From assembly GCA_030272585.1 (NCBI GenBank), contig BSYQ01000001.1, positions 2,294,001-2,358,000 on the forward strand: a stretch of 64,000 bases of DNA, in the 5' to 3' direction. Shown here in pieces: positions 39,101 to 50,632 of the stretch. Position numbers and translations under genes: made by a program. The notes beneath the pieces are model-generated. The model had not been told where the DNA came from. It ran no database searches and worked only from the letters and a program-made list of their open reading frames with translations. Origin of the DNA: Bryopsis sp. KO-2023 (taxonomy: Eukaryota; Chlorophyta; Ulvophyceae; Bryopsidales; Bryopsidaceae). Within the stretch, counting starts at the first letter, position 1, and every line of letters begins with the position of its first letter.

Positions 39101-40969
39101 GGGCTCTCGATCGGGTAACCCACATTTTCCCCACTCCTCATCACATCCAACACCATCATCGCCGCCTTGGGGCCACCGTTTCTCGACAATTGATTCACCA
39201 ACACAAGCAGCACCATCAAATCCAGGTCATCTTCTTCCATGACAGTCTCAGGCTCATCCTCTTCTATGGCGCTATCCTCCACCCCAAATTCATCGTCGGC
39301 CTCCAAGGTGCACCACGCTGCGTTCATTTCAAAATTGGCCAATTGTTCCAGCTCGTTGCTCATTTTTGGGGAGGGCAGCTTCGACACCAGCCGTAGAATC
39401 TTCCTTTCGGCTTTCTTTGACAATGCTTGAGAGCTTTCCGCAGCCATCTCATCAAGGATAGCTTCACTGGAATCGTCGATGGAGGATTCAACGGACATGC
39501 TTTGTGCAACACCCAGATCATCCGATACGACCCTTGATATCTGCAAAGTGAAAATTTCCCTCTAATTGTTGCTTTTAGAAAACATTGGCCGGGTCGAGAT
39601 TGCACAGTCCAACTACATTTCCAGTGTAAAATGTAACGTAAAATAAATGTAACGTAATGTAAATGTAACGTTTCCAATTTCTGACCAAAGACTTGATGAT
39701 TTCTTACAGACATGCCTGATGGGCCACTCTTCGAATGGCATCTTCTTCCCCCAACTGGAGCTCATCCCACGGCATCGGCTCAGGTTGCACCTCCCGAAGT
39801 TTCGATGCTTTTTTCGGAAAAGTGGTTGGAATGAAAGCACCACGTCCATAGGATCCCCTGCCATAAGTCCGGAATTCCCTGATATCTCTGGGTTTACCGT
39901 TGCCGCTTGTCGATGCTGAGGCTGTTTGATCTCTGGACATCACCCCCCCGACTTTCTTAGCAGGGCCCGCTGCAAAAAGATCGAATAAGGTCAAATGAGT
40001 TTCCAGAATTGGCACCATATGCTTCACAACATGATTTAAATGTCTTGCATCTGTCTGACGCCCACTAACTTCCTTTAAAAAATACTAAGGTGATTGTGCA
40101 AGGAACAGCAACATTCCGAAATCTGAGCCATGGGCTCATGGAAAACATTGGTCCAGCATCTCACCTCCGACTCCAAACTTGTTGTTCGAAACACCTTGAA
40201 ACGGCACCCAATCTGCTGAGCTGGGCTTAGCATCTCCACGCTGAATAAAGTTGACTTTGTGCGGTATCTCCACAGGCTGCCATCCACCAGAAGGCAATTT
40301 TACGGGCAACCCGGGCTTTGCCAGCAGTTCGACACCCTTTTTGTTTTTTCCCTGATCACTGGAGCCCTTAGCAGAGCCCTTAGTCGGGGTCACAGGGCTA
40401 GGAGGAGCCTTGGGTTCTTTCACAATCTTGCGGGGCTGCTGCTTAGCTATCCTTCCCACTCTCGCTTGTGAGTTTTTGATCACCACCTTCTCTTTGAACC
40501 CCACCCTTCCTCGTCGAATCACGCTTTTTTTCCCCATTTGGGCTTTCAGTCGGCCCTTTCCGTTGTCAGAGGCTGCGCCAGCGACCCTCCTTCCATTTTC
40601 TGAACCACCAGCTTTGTTGCTAGCTTTTTTCGAAGCATCCACTTCCTTCAGAATGGCAGAAGTGATCGCCTGATCCATAGGATCATCATCGAACAGACCA
40701 GACGTGATGATGTCATCCATAGGATTGACATCATATCCCCCTTGACTGTTCACCTTCCCTGTTTTCTCCTTCCCATTTGGCCGCATGTGTTGTCTGCCCC
40801 CCACAGAAGCTGGAGTTGAGCTTTTCTTCGCGGGTTGCTGCCAATTTCTGCGGTTCACTCGAGATTTGGAATTTCCGGCACCGCATGCATGCGGTCTGGA
40901 CCAATGGATCACATCATTGAAAAAAATGCCGGGGGAGAGTGCGGTTTGATGGCAGGGTCTTCCTGCCAT
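33129..40969 (-). CDS. PPR-SMR protein, probably organellar RNA/DNA-binding
   Basis: Fifteen exons in phase give 1354 aa: 40969-40165, 39969-39716, 39540-39019, 38791-38547, 38251-37956, 37732-37599, 37125-36843, 36525-36293, 36045-35875, 35679-35503, 35097-34923, 34691-34536, 34335-34132, 33892-33780 and 33425-33129. The N-terminal ~350 residues are basic, low in structure and Ala/Lys-rich, and an acidic patch follows (EEDEPETVMEEDD). From exon 3 on come repeated 35-residue P-type PPR helix pairs, such as VVSYNHAISAHAKTANVKKV, PNTETYNRMLICAERARDWE and PDKSTFSMLLGMLAKEERWE. The last two exons encode an SMR domain: MMDLHNMSQYVAEVALRTWL, then IKIVTGWGRNSETQGQTKLK. PPR-SMR proteins act in plastid or mitochondrial gene expression. 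The start may lie further upstream, since an acceptor precedes the Met. Intron 2 starts with GC (CAG|GCATGT at 39715). Confidence 0.9.
36152..36184. repeat. Perfect 12-bp-arm hairpin in a PPR-SMR intron
   Basis: Arms TTGATGACTAAT (36152-36163) and ATTAGTCATCAA (36173-36184) with a 9-nt loop. It lies inside the intron between exons 8 and 9. Possibly a tiny foldback element or an intronic structure; no function can be read from it. Confidence 0.7.
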
Positions 40970-42099
40970 GTCCACACTTGGACAGGATCAACCTGAATAT
41001 GAAAAAATAATTCACTGTAATGGACCCATAGCATCCCAATCGCATTTCCTCCCTAGATGACTCACTCCCTCCAATACCACGGCTGCGCTCAGCACCCACA
41101 CACTTTCCGCACAAGGGCACTTTGGCTCTATCTAGGGGATAACGCATCCACGGACAACATATCGAACAAGTTGGTTGTGGGTACCTCCAGATGGCAGTCG
41201 CCTTTCCAGGAGCGCTTTCTGCGGCACGTTCGAATTGGAACGATTTTCCGTGACCGATTCGCGCGTGGTCGCTGCAGTGCGCACCAGAGAAGGTGGAAAT
41301 CGGAAAAACAAAAAGTTGAAACGAGTGAGACACCGACAGATGAGATGATCCTATCTGTGCTCGTTTGCAACAATTAAATGGAGGGATGGATTTCTGGTGG
41401 CGTGCTCGCAATTTTGGAAGCGGACGCGCGGAGAGGAGTAAAGATCCTCCACAGATATTTACTGGCCACCAGCTTGTGCGCGCCGACACAGCTGGACGCA
41501 ATGAAAAGTTCTGGTTTTGCGCATGTGCGCCATTTCGACGACGACGACTGTCACAAGGGACGTCAGGAAACTCCCCTTGCAGATCGACCCAAAGAGAAAG
41601 AAAGCTCACATTGACCACCCCTTGCGAGATATCGCAACAAACATCCACGATGCAGTTCCCCCACACGCATTCTGAGGGCGAATAAAACGACGACCACAAA
41701 TAGCGAGAATATCCCCGAGCGCGCTGCATCGAGTCAGACGCTGCAAGACCACAGATCACACATCGCTGTGACAGTGCCCTCTGCGCCAAGCGAGGCAGGG
41801 GAGACAGAGATCAGGAGGGACTGGGAACTAGATACGCGCGCACGCACCGCCGTCCAGCCCCCCGTTCCCCGCTGCACATCGTAACTGGAGCATTCGCGAA
41901 GCTCAGGAACCCTGTCTGATCAGAAAGGTCTTGTCGTCCGTCGTGAATCATGACACGTAAGAGATGTGGTCCCCCTGTGCTTTATTGCCGACCTCCATAA
42001 TTCGAAACAGTACGTGGTTAAGTGTCTACCCCGCCGCCAACGCGCAGACAAGCAAGAAGAAAAAGCGATCGAGACGCGAGATAAAAAGCTTTCGAGACA
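40970..42099. promoter_or_regulatory. Divergent intergenic region (PPR-SMR / acidic protein gene)
   Basis: About 1.1 kb between divergent start codons, more GC-rich than its surroundings from 41150 on. Several frames are open by chance (for example 41914-41789 back to 40914 on the minus strand), but none looks like a protein. A 5' exon of the PPR gene could lie just upstream of 40990. Confidence 0.4.
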
Positions 42100-43509
42100 A
42101 TGGCAGAAGTTGCAGCAGTGGTGAGTGTTCACTTTCGTCGACCTTTGGGGCATCGCACCGCGTCGTTTATTGGATCTATTGCTGCCTGTTAACGCGTCCA
42201 CGAAGCTGTTCGTGCGTTCACGGCGCTTCTTGGGCCCCCTCGTGGCGCGGCGACAGCATTCGATATGTACTCTAGAAAGTGCCGCTAGTGGTATTTCGGC
42301 TAGGGTAAAGCTGGTGCGCTCCTTTCCGTTTCGAGATTCCGATAAGAACGATGAGACGCTGCCTGTTCTGGGTTGCCAACGAGCTGCGGCCTTGCAGCAA
42401 GAAAAGCCCTTTCGCGTTCCATTGTGCTGCAGCGTATAATTTTTTCAAACTGGGAAAAACTTCGACAAACTGGGTGCGCGCTACTGCTGCAGCACAGCAC
42501 TCCAGGTTTTTAGGTTTTTACAATTGTCGTGAATCTTGCAGCCGGCAGTCGATCGACTCCTCGTGGTCGAGTTCTGGGTTTTCGATGGCGATAGGTTATG
42601 ATCGCAGGGTCGGCGGGGGAAGGGAGTGAGGGTTTATCGAAATCTCGGAAGATATCCTGATAAAAATAAAACTGAGTATTGACGTCTCATGAAAATGACG
42701 ATTTTTTTAATCTTGGTCAGCCGACACCAACGGTCGCGGACCCTCCAAAGGTGGAAGAATCGCAGCCGGCTGTGGCTATATCCGCAGTGACGGAGGCAGC
42801 CACTGGTGCCGTGGAATCGGCTGCTAAGAAGGTCGAGGAGACGGTCGAAGAGAAAGTCGACGAGGTGAAAGCGGCTGGTGAAAACGTTGCCGAGCAGGTT
42901 CAAGAGAAAGTCGAGGAAAAGGTCGAGGAGGTGGTCAAGGAGGGGGAGGAGGAGGAGGGAGCTGCCGAGCCACCTCCACCCACCCCACGCACGAAGTCCA
43001 GACGTACGTGCATTGGTTCCTAAAAAACTCTCCTCGCTATTTGTGCATTGAAAATCGATCCAAATCGATCAATCTCGTGGCGTGAAATCGCACCGGGAAG
43101 GATTTTGCCGGGATATTATCCGCCACCATCGTTGATCTAAACGTGGAACTGTTTTCGTGCGTATTTGTTTCACTGCCAACCGATTTTTCTGCTGTTTTGG
43201 CATGCAGTGAAAGCTCTTATTGAGAAATGCAAGGCCAAATTCCTGGGGCTCCTCAAACGAAAGAAGAAATCGGAGGAGGACTCTGCAGCAGAAGCAACCG
43301 AGGAAAAGAAAACGGAGGGTGAAGATGCGGAGGCCTCTGATCCCCCGAAAGAAGAAGCTGCTGCAGCTGTCGAAGAAAAGAAAGAAGAGGAAAAACCTGC
43401 CAGTGGGTCCGAGGAAAAAACTGAGGCTGCAGAAGTAGAGAAGAAGGAAGAGGCAAAAGAAGAAAAGGAAGGCGAGAAGGAAACGAAAACCGAAGCAAAA
43501 ACAGAATAG
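42100..43509 (+). CDS. Small acidic Ala/Glu/Lys/Val-rich helical protein, unknown function
   Basis: Three exons, 42100-42120, 42721-43003 and 43208-43509, give 201 aa in phase. After MAEVAAV the protein has Pro/Val/Glu-rich sequence. It then has an imperfect 7/11-residue pattern of amphipathic helix (AAKKVEETVEEKVDEVKAAG, VQEKVEEKVEEVVKEG), a Pro patch, and a short Lys/Leu/Phe amphipathic helix with one Cys (IEKCKAKFLGLLKRKKK). It ends in about 80 residues of KEE and EAK repeats. No signal peptide or membrane helix. The repeat style recalls LEA-like, apolipoprotein-like or perilipin-like helices, and the Lys-rich helix could bind membranes or calmodulin. These are guesses from composition; I assign no function. 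The first intron is 600 nt. Confidence 0.65.
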
Positions 43510-44904
43510 CTACATGTCTGACTGCGAACGTTACACTGTGGGGGGCTTGAAAAAAAAAAAAAGAGAGGTTTTTCAAGATTGAGGTCGAATTCTGATTGTA
43601 TGTATTGATAGCTTTTTGTTTGTTTTTCTTATTCAACGGGTGTTTTTGGGAATCCATTGGTTTTTGAGCTGGGGGTTGCCGAACGTAATGCTATATATAT
43701 ACATTTTTTTTTTTGTTCTGTTTTCACATTTCTTGCATATTTTTATTTTGCTGCACACACATTGAACAGTTTCGTAGAGGGTATATTTTCAAAGGGGTAA
43801 TATTTGTCTGGTGATGTATGAATAGCCTCTTTTTCTTTTTAAAGAGGGAGCCGATTGCTTTTACATGCAATGGTGCCTGGAAGCGCATTTTGGCTCAAGC
43901 CAGAAACGAAAAAAAAAATCAAGTTTCATCATGTGATTTCCTAGTGTTTTGATTTTTGGTGGTTTGGGTTATGGGGTTATGATTTTTGGGGGGAGCTGGT
44001 CGTTCGTTTTCAGGGGTTATGGTTTTTTTGGGGGGGTTGCTTTTCAGTACAATGCGCACCTCAATACATATAGGAGGCTTGTGGAGAGAACATGGTCTAT
44101 CCACATCTAGCTGAATGCATCTTGAAAAAAAAACATATTTATATCTATATCTATATGCACGCTTTTTTCTTCTAAGCGTTTTGCAATTCATCGCTCCTGG
44201 ATGGAGGTGGAACACACGATACATTTGGAGTGGTGATTGTTGCTGCAAAAAGAAAACATCACCAGGTTGCAAGAACTGGGGACTTTTTTTCTAGGATGGT
44301 TTCGTGGCTATGGGAGAGAAGATTTCATCAGATGGTGAATTCCATAGCTCTTATGGAACCACCGTCGGCATAAGTTGCCTCGATTCATTGTTTGTTTGTT
44401 TGTTTGTTACTGCGATGTAATTGGGCAGCGGTTATTTTGCTTTGCCAACTGTGTTTTGAAGTATTCTCACCCTGAGAAGTTTTCCAGAAAGGCAGAATGG
44501 TTATACGAGCTTTGTGCACCAGAACTCTTGTATTTGTTATCTGACACTGAACACATGCCCCTTCCCACCTCGCCTCTCAGGTTGAACCCGACCGGAGTTT
44601 GTAACAAAGATTGATTGATTGATTAGAGTTTGTGTGTGAAAGATCATAATGCTTGATCCACATTTATGGCAGTCTTGCTTCTTTGCAGTTGTGTAAGAGC
44701 TCTTCCCCTCCCCAGGAGAACAGTCTAATCGACCATCAAACTTTTGTAGACCTCCTGACAAGGGTGTCTCTCAGCACCTCTCTGATTAACCAGAACTAAT
44801 TAAAGCAGCGAGCCCAATCACCCAGAAAATGTACATTTCTTGTGGCTACAATGCAAGCGGTTGAAAAATTTGTGAATGTCTTTTTGTTCCACTTAGGGAA
44901 TTGC
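43510..44904. other. Intergenic DNA, nothing recognised
   Basis: AT-rich 3' flank of the acidic protein gene, with a TATATCTATATC run near 44140 and a (TTTG)n run at 44389-44406. No gene or RNA seen. Confidence 0.4.
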
Positions 44905-47900
44905 AGAAGATTAGCCCTCGGATTATGCCTTGTTGGTTTGTGTTCAAAATCATCAGGGTCGAATGGTGCATGGTTGGAGGTATAATTCAACAGTGAATGA
45001 TCTTTCTGCTTCTTTCAAGTGTACTGCTGAGGTTGAGAAAAGCAGCACTGTCTTCTTGCCTTGCCCAAACAACATGAAGATTTTCTGCTTTGACAGAGTC
45101 TTTTTCGAGCGTTTTTTTTTTCTGTTACTTCTTGTCCTGAACATTTGAGTTTGGCACAATTGTTACATGTCTCGGTTGTCTGTCAATATTGTTGCTGTTG
45201 AGAAAGGCTAGAGACACTCTTTCCAAGACGAATGTTGCAACATCTTGTGCTGCCCTAAAAGCATGAGAACCCCCCTCCTGTATGACAACGCAAAAAGAGT
45301 TTCTGCTTGTGTCCAAATTTGCCTTTCTCATCTGTGACCAGCACATTCCTTCCCCCGTCGTGTCCAGCATTGTTGCTTCCTTTCAGGCGTTGGCAACTGC
45401 ATATGTCTGGGTGTCCTTTTGGAAAAGACATCCCCAAAATAAGCTTTGCAGTGATGCTTTAATATACACCCTGCACAAGTGCTTCACTGATTCAAGCAAA
45501 CGCCTTCGCTCTCACCCCATTGTTTCAATCTAGAAGTTATGACTTCCTGGAGGCGGTTGCCAATACAATACAACCAAGCGAACACACCACAGTTTTGAAA
45601 ACAAGCAACTCAACGGTCATATTTTGCTTTTCCGGACGTGTTCATCGTCGTAAACGGCGGTCTTTACACGACCTAATCCGCCGCCGGGCGTCGAGGACGT
45701 TCGAAGATCAACGGGAAAGAATGCTCCGGAAACGCCAGAAACTGCCAGAAACTCCTTGGATACAAATTGCATCACGACGGATGTAAATCTCACAATCATT
45801 CAATTCTTGCCATTTCGTTTGCAAGCAAATTTCTCAACTCATAACCGTTGACGGTTGTTGTTCCTTACTTCGTTCGTGTCGGGAGCGGCGTCGTCGACTT
45901 CCCCGTCCTTTGTCGGTTCCACTCTAAGCGGGCAACGCAAACTCCAAGAAAGTTCCCTGTAAAAAAACGTTGTGAACTGTTTCGTGCATCGTTTTTATTT
46001 AACATTGCATATTCTTCAGTTTGAGACCTCATGCAAACGAGGGAAACCGTCGGCAAATACATGTTCCCGCAAGGCTTTCTTGTAAAGGTGTGCAAGTCAT
46101 GCAAGAAAAGCAAGAAAATATCAACTGTTTTTTTTTCTGTTGAGGAAGACCTCTATCCTATGCAAAAGTACAACAGAAATTTCAACTTAAAAAGTAACCA
46201 AGGTGTGAGGAGTCCTTTTTGAAAGACTTGGAAGGTTGGCAAGAGAAAAATATTGAGAAGATTGCACCAGATTTTTTTCTGGAGAGAAAAAAGGACATTG
46301 TGAGATGGATGACCAAGAAGGAGGCACCATATTTCACTGGTGAGTTTCAAACTTAAATGATGATGATTTTTTGTTTATTCATGTCAGGCCAGCTTGAAAA
46401 CTCAGGCTGAATTTCCAGAAAATTCGTTGATCAAGCATCGAATGTTTTATTTTCCATTGAAAAAAACATATGTTTTTCTTATATAACTCTTCTGTTTTTC
46501 TTTTTGCAGATTTTTTTATTTGGCTGGAGGATGTCTCGCCCTCACCCCCTTGCCTCTCTCCCTCTCCCCCTGCCCTCGCCCTCCTTCCTTCCCCTCTCCC
46601 CTTGCCCTTCTTCCTCCTCCTCCGCCCTTGCCCTTCTCCTTCCCTCTCCACCCTTCCCCACTCCTTCCTGCTCGCTCCTTCCCTTTCCCTTTCCTCCTCT
46701 TCCTGGCCCTTCTCTCCCCCCCTCCCCCCTTCCCCTTCCTTCGGCTCGCATCGCCTTCCACCTCGGACGGTTGGCTCACGAGAAGCTGCAGTTGCCCAAC
46801 GCCGAAGCCGCCGCTGCCGCCACCCGCAACCAGCCAAAACCAAAGGTAAGTACCCACCCTTCACTGTTCAGTTTGTGTTTTTTCTAACTATATTTTTTTC
46901 CAGTTTTTTGTATCATCATCCCTGCACCTGTTGTTTTTTCTGTGTATTGTTTTTTGCTGATTTGGGGTTTTTTTTCAAGATATTTGAACATTAAAAAAAT
47001 GAACCTTTTTTGTCCTGATTGTGTTGCTTTCTTCAAAATTTTGGCTGTTTTTTATTTTCAACTTATGTTTGCTGAAATTGTTGAGGTCGTGTGTTCAGGT
47101 GTTGGGGTTGGGGCAGGGGGCTTCCCCCCCTCCCCCAGTTTCCCCGGCACAGAGAAGCTGAAGGCGGTGGCGGAAGGCGGCCTAGGCAAAGGTGTATTGA
47201 GCGGACTTGCTACGTGTTCCGACCTCCAAGGTGGGGGTGGTGCTGGTCGTTGGTTGGGGTTGGGTGGGAGGGTGGGGGGAGTTGGGTTGGGTTGAGGGGG
47301 TCAGGGATTGGGTTGGGGTGGGTGGGTCGGGGTGGGGTTGGGTGGAGTAGGGTCGGGGTTGGGCTTGGGTGGAGTGAGGGGGGAGTTGGGCTCGGGGAGA
47401 GTGGGGGGGAAGTTGGGCTTGGGTGGGGCGGGGAGGGAGTTTGGTTTGGGGGTGAGGGTGGGAGGTTTTTTTGTTTTTTTTTCTATTTTTATTTTCTGAA
47501 GGGGTTGAAGGACTTGAATTTTGTTTTTGAAAAACAGGGTTAAGAGAAGAAGAAAAAAAAAATAGTGGTGATTTTGGTGAACTCATTGAAATTTGAAGGA
47601 TAAAGTTGAAAAAACTTCGGGACACAAGAATGTACATGTCGAGAAAGTAAAAAAAAACAAAAGAGATTTAGTTCAGTGAAATTTCTGATGAAAAGAAATT
47701 GACATGATGCTGAATTCGATGAAGGCTTTGGGCAGAAAAAGGTGTTGAAATAACACAAGGGGGTGAAGCAAGAGTATGGAGTGGGATGGATAAACCAGCA
47801 TCTCTGACTTGAGATCAAGGAGGAAAGTAATAGAAAAAAAAAAAGAGAAAAAAAGAGAAGAAAGAAAAAAAAGGGACAGAAAGAAAAAGAAAAATAGTTG

Positions 47901-49330
47901 GACAGCATGCAATGCGTATCATACGATGTCTGCAATGGTTGATTTTCAAGTTTGAAGGAAGAGCAAAGGAGAAAGGCATCATTTTAAGAATAGGTGACTT
48001 CAAGGTCATTTCTCCAGATATTTCAACTCAAAATATACTCTGTTCGTCATGTTCAAGATGTCCTCCAACACTTTGGAGTCTGTCCAGCATTTTTCAGTTG
48101 CAAAAAAAGGAGGATGATCTGTTTCTTTCAAGAGTCAACAGCCGTGTTGTCGTTTCAATTCAACTCCCAGTAAAATTCTGGCATTGGCAAATTGCATCTG
48201 TTTTTCAAACTCTCTGCAACTTTTGTTTCAAGTTGCCTGCAACTTCAAATTTTCTGAGGTCATGTTGGCCCAGATTTTTCATCAAGGTTCAGTTTTTTCC
48301 TTTTTTCTTTTTATTGGATCAGAGCTGCATACATTATCAACACACCGTCCGAGTCGGCAGTTGTCCGAATCTTTTTTTTTCAGCTATATCGGCTCTTGCT
48401 TTTTCAAGCACGACGGCAATTTTTTTCCTGTTATGGTGATTTTCTCAACTTCATAAGATCGACCAGTTCAAGGAGCATTCTGTCAAGTTGGCTTTTTTCC
48501 AAAATGCAAAAACAGTTGACTGGCAGGATCAGTCTTCGCAACACATGATGCATGACCGTAAGCAACATCCCAAGTTTCGTCCAAAGGTTTGGAAAAAGTG
48601 GGGAATCACATCCCGAGTATTCGGCAGCCAATTATGTTATTGTCAGATCAAGCTGGTTCCGAAACCCAACATCAATTGGTGGATTGCCAAAAACTTGATT
48701 TCGTTAAATACCTGCAAAACAAGAGCATATTAAAAAAGGCACCCTGAAATTCCAATGCATACTGCTGTTCTTTTTGAATGTCTTTGCCAATCATGGAGAA
48801 GTCTTGGACATCCAACAATATGGATTCATGGAAGGTGGTGGAAAAAAGAGTGATGTATGAAATGAAGTCCTGTCTGGCTGCTGGCTATGAAGGGGAATCG
48901 GATGGTTTTCAGCGAATCGATGATGAGTGCTGGGGCATCAGTAGGATTAAAACTGCTGTGCCGATGAGTTTCTTGGTCTTCATTTTATGGCCCCTGCAGG
49001 ACTAGTGGTTTCAAGAGCTTTCGCTGGGATTTGAGGAAACTGGATGGATTTGGTCTGAAAAACAGCTGTTGCTGGAGATGGGCTGGCAATCCTTTGAAAC
49101 ATGGGGGTTCATGTGTGATCAGCAGCAAACGTTGAATTTTTAGACAAAAATCTGCACATTTTTTTATCCACCTAGGGAAAGAGCCCCATGGTCTGGGATA
49201 TTTTATTGGGTTTCATTTTCCTTCGAAAGTTTTGGAAGTGGAAAGAGGGGCTTGTTGTTTTGAACAATCTGTAAATCAATATATTGCATGCATTCTTGGA
49301 TCTGTCTAGGAATTCACCTGAGACCCGTGT
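44905..49330 (+). repeat. Right arm of the ~4.3 kb inverted repeat
   Basis: Inverted copy of 10800-15035. The core 45140-47540 is nearly identical to the left arm; the flanks have drifted. On this strand a donor AAAG|GTAAGTACCC at about 46845 follows a pyrimidine-tract block that starts after TTTTTGCAG at about 46509. The copied unit therefore looks like part of a spliced gene or element read on this strand. It also holds a homopyrimidine tract (46530-46740) and a G-rich tract (47222-47466). Confidence 0.85.
48481..49260 (+). pseudogene. Right-arm copy of the unrecognised inverted-repeat ORF, broken by frameshifts
   Basis: A frame (48488-48733; NAKTVDWQDQ ... PNINWWIAKNLISLN) runs into stops. 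The downstream frame (48778-49005; MEKSWTSNNMDSW ... DDECWGISRIKTAVPMSFL) is homologous to the left-arm ORF but offset by indels. It carries the Trp codon that is TAG in the left arm. Confidence 0.4.
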
Positions 49331-50632
49331 ATATTAATTGATCATGAAGATTTTTTTCAAAAACGAGACAATGGGAAAAGCCGAAAACTGTGCAAAAGCT
49401 TACTTGATAATATAGAATAAAATCGACTCCAGCTCATGTTCACAACAGCACAAGTCAGACCCTCCAATTCCAATTTGACAATTCTTCATCTCATCCATTC
49501 ACCCATCCACAATAAAAAAACGAGCTTTACTTTTGTGTGACCAAAGCACTGATATTCCGCAGCCACTATTACCAATATCTTTCCACACCCTTCAAACCTC
49601 CCTCCTTCTCCCCAACATAGATCCAATCTTAATCGAAAAAAGAAAAAAAAAAGATCAAACCTCAAGAAATCGAGGGTGCTCCTTCGAATGATTCCTAGCA
49701 GTTTGTCGAGTTTGAGTCCACAGGAGGATGAGTCGAATTTGTCTCACCGTTGAGTGCCAACACCCTGAGCATCTCAGGTAATACCATAATCTATGGGATG
49801 ATCACCCTGATCACCCTGCACGCATTACAAAGTGATATGCAGAGTCATTTTGTGGACAAATGCCCCATTCATTCTGGCTTCCCCCTGCTGTATTTCTTTT
49901 CGGCGAAAACGTAGCCCATTTCCATCAATCACATCAGTTCATCACAATTTTTCAGACCCAAAAAATCGAACAAACAGAATTCGACAGAACTTCAGTTCCT
50001 CGTCCTGACACAGGGAAACCAAACAGTCACAGCCAAGAAAAAAAAACCTACGAGTAGAATTAATTAATTAAATATGTTTCTATATTTAGGAGGTATTCGC
50101 CTATTGGAACTTTCCATCATTGTTGAATTTCCTGGAATTCCATTCACCACAGGAATCTTTTGAGCAGGGAAATCATTCCATTACTTTTCCAAATTCAAAT
50201 TTTATCCCAGATGCTAGCAATCTTCTTCGCTCAAAGAGGTCGTAACAAAAAGCCCTTCCAAGTTGTGCTCAAACATACGGAAGTGGAGGTTCTGGTTAGG
50301 AATCAAATTAAAAAAATCTCCACCTCCCAAGCCAGAACCAACTACTTGGCACATCCATAAATTACACCATAAATGTACAAAAGACAATGATTACAGCCAG
50401 TACCATGAAATTCCATTAAAATCTGAGAAGGCCTGCAAGCATCCATCCCAATATCGCATCTATTGTTCTTCTCCTCCCCCCTTCCCCCCCCCCCCCAAAA
50501 AAAAAAACCTTAACAAACGAACCACATATTATTTTTTCTCGAGTACAAAAACGAATTTTCAAACCACCCGATATGATATGTTGAGGAACCACACACACTG
50601 GAAGCGCACATCAAAACCCAATATAATATTTG
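49331..50632. other. Intergenic DNA, nothing recognised
   Basis: AT-rich flank of the right arm and 3' side of the Rab gene. C10/A11 homopolymers at 50486-50508. No gene or RNA seen. Confidence 0.4.
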
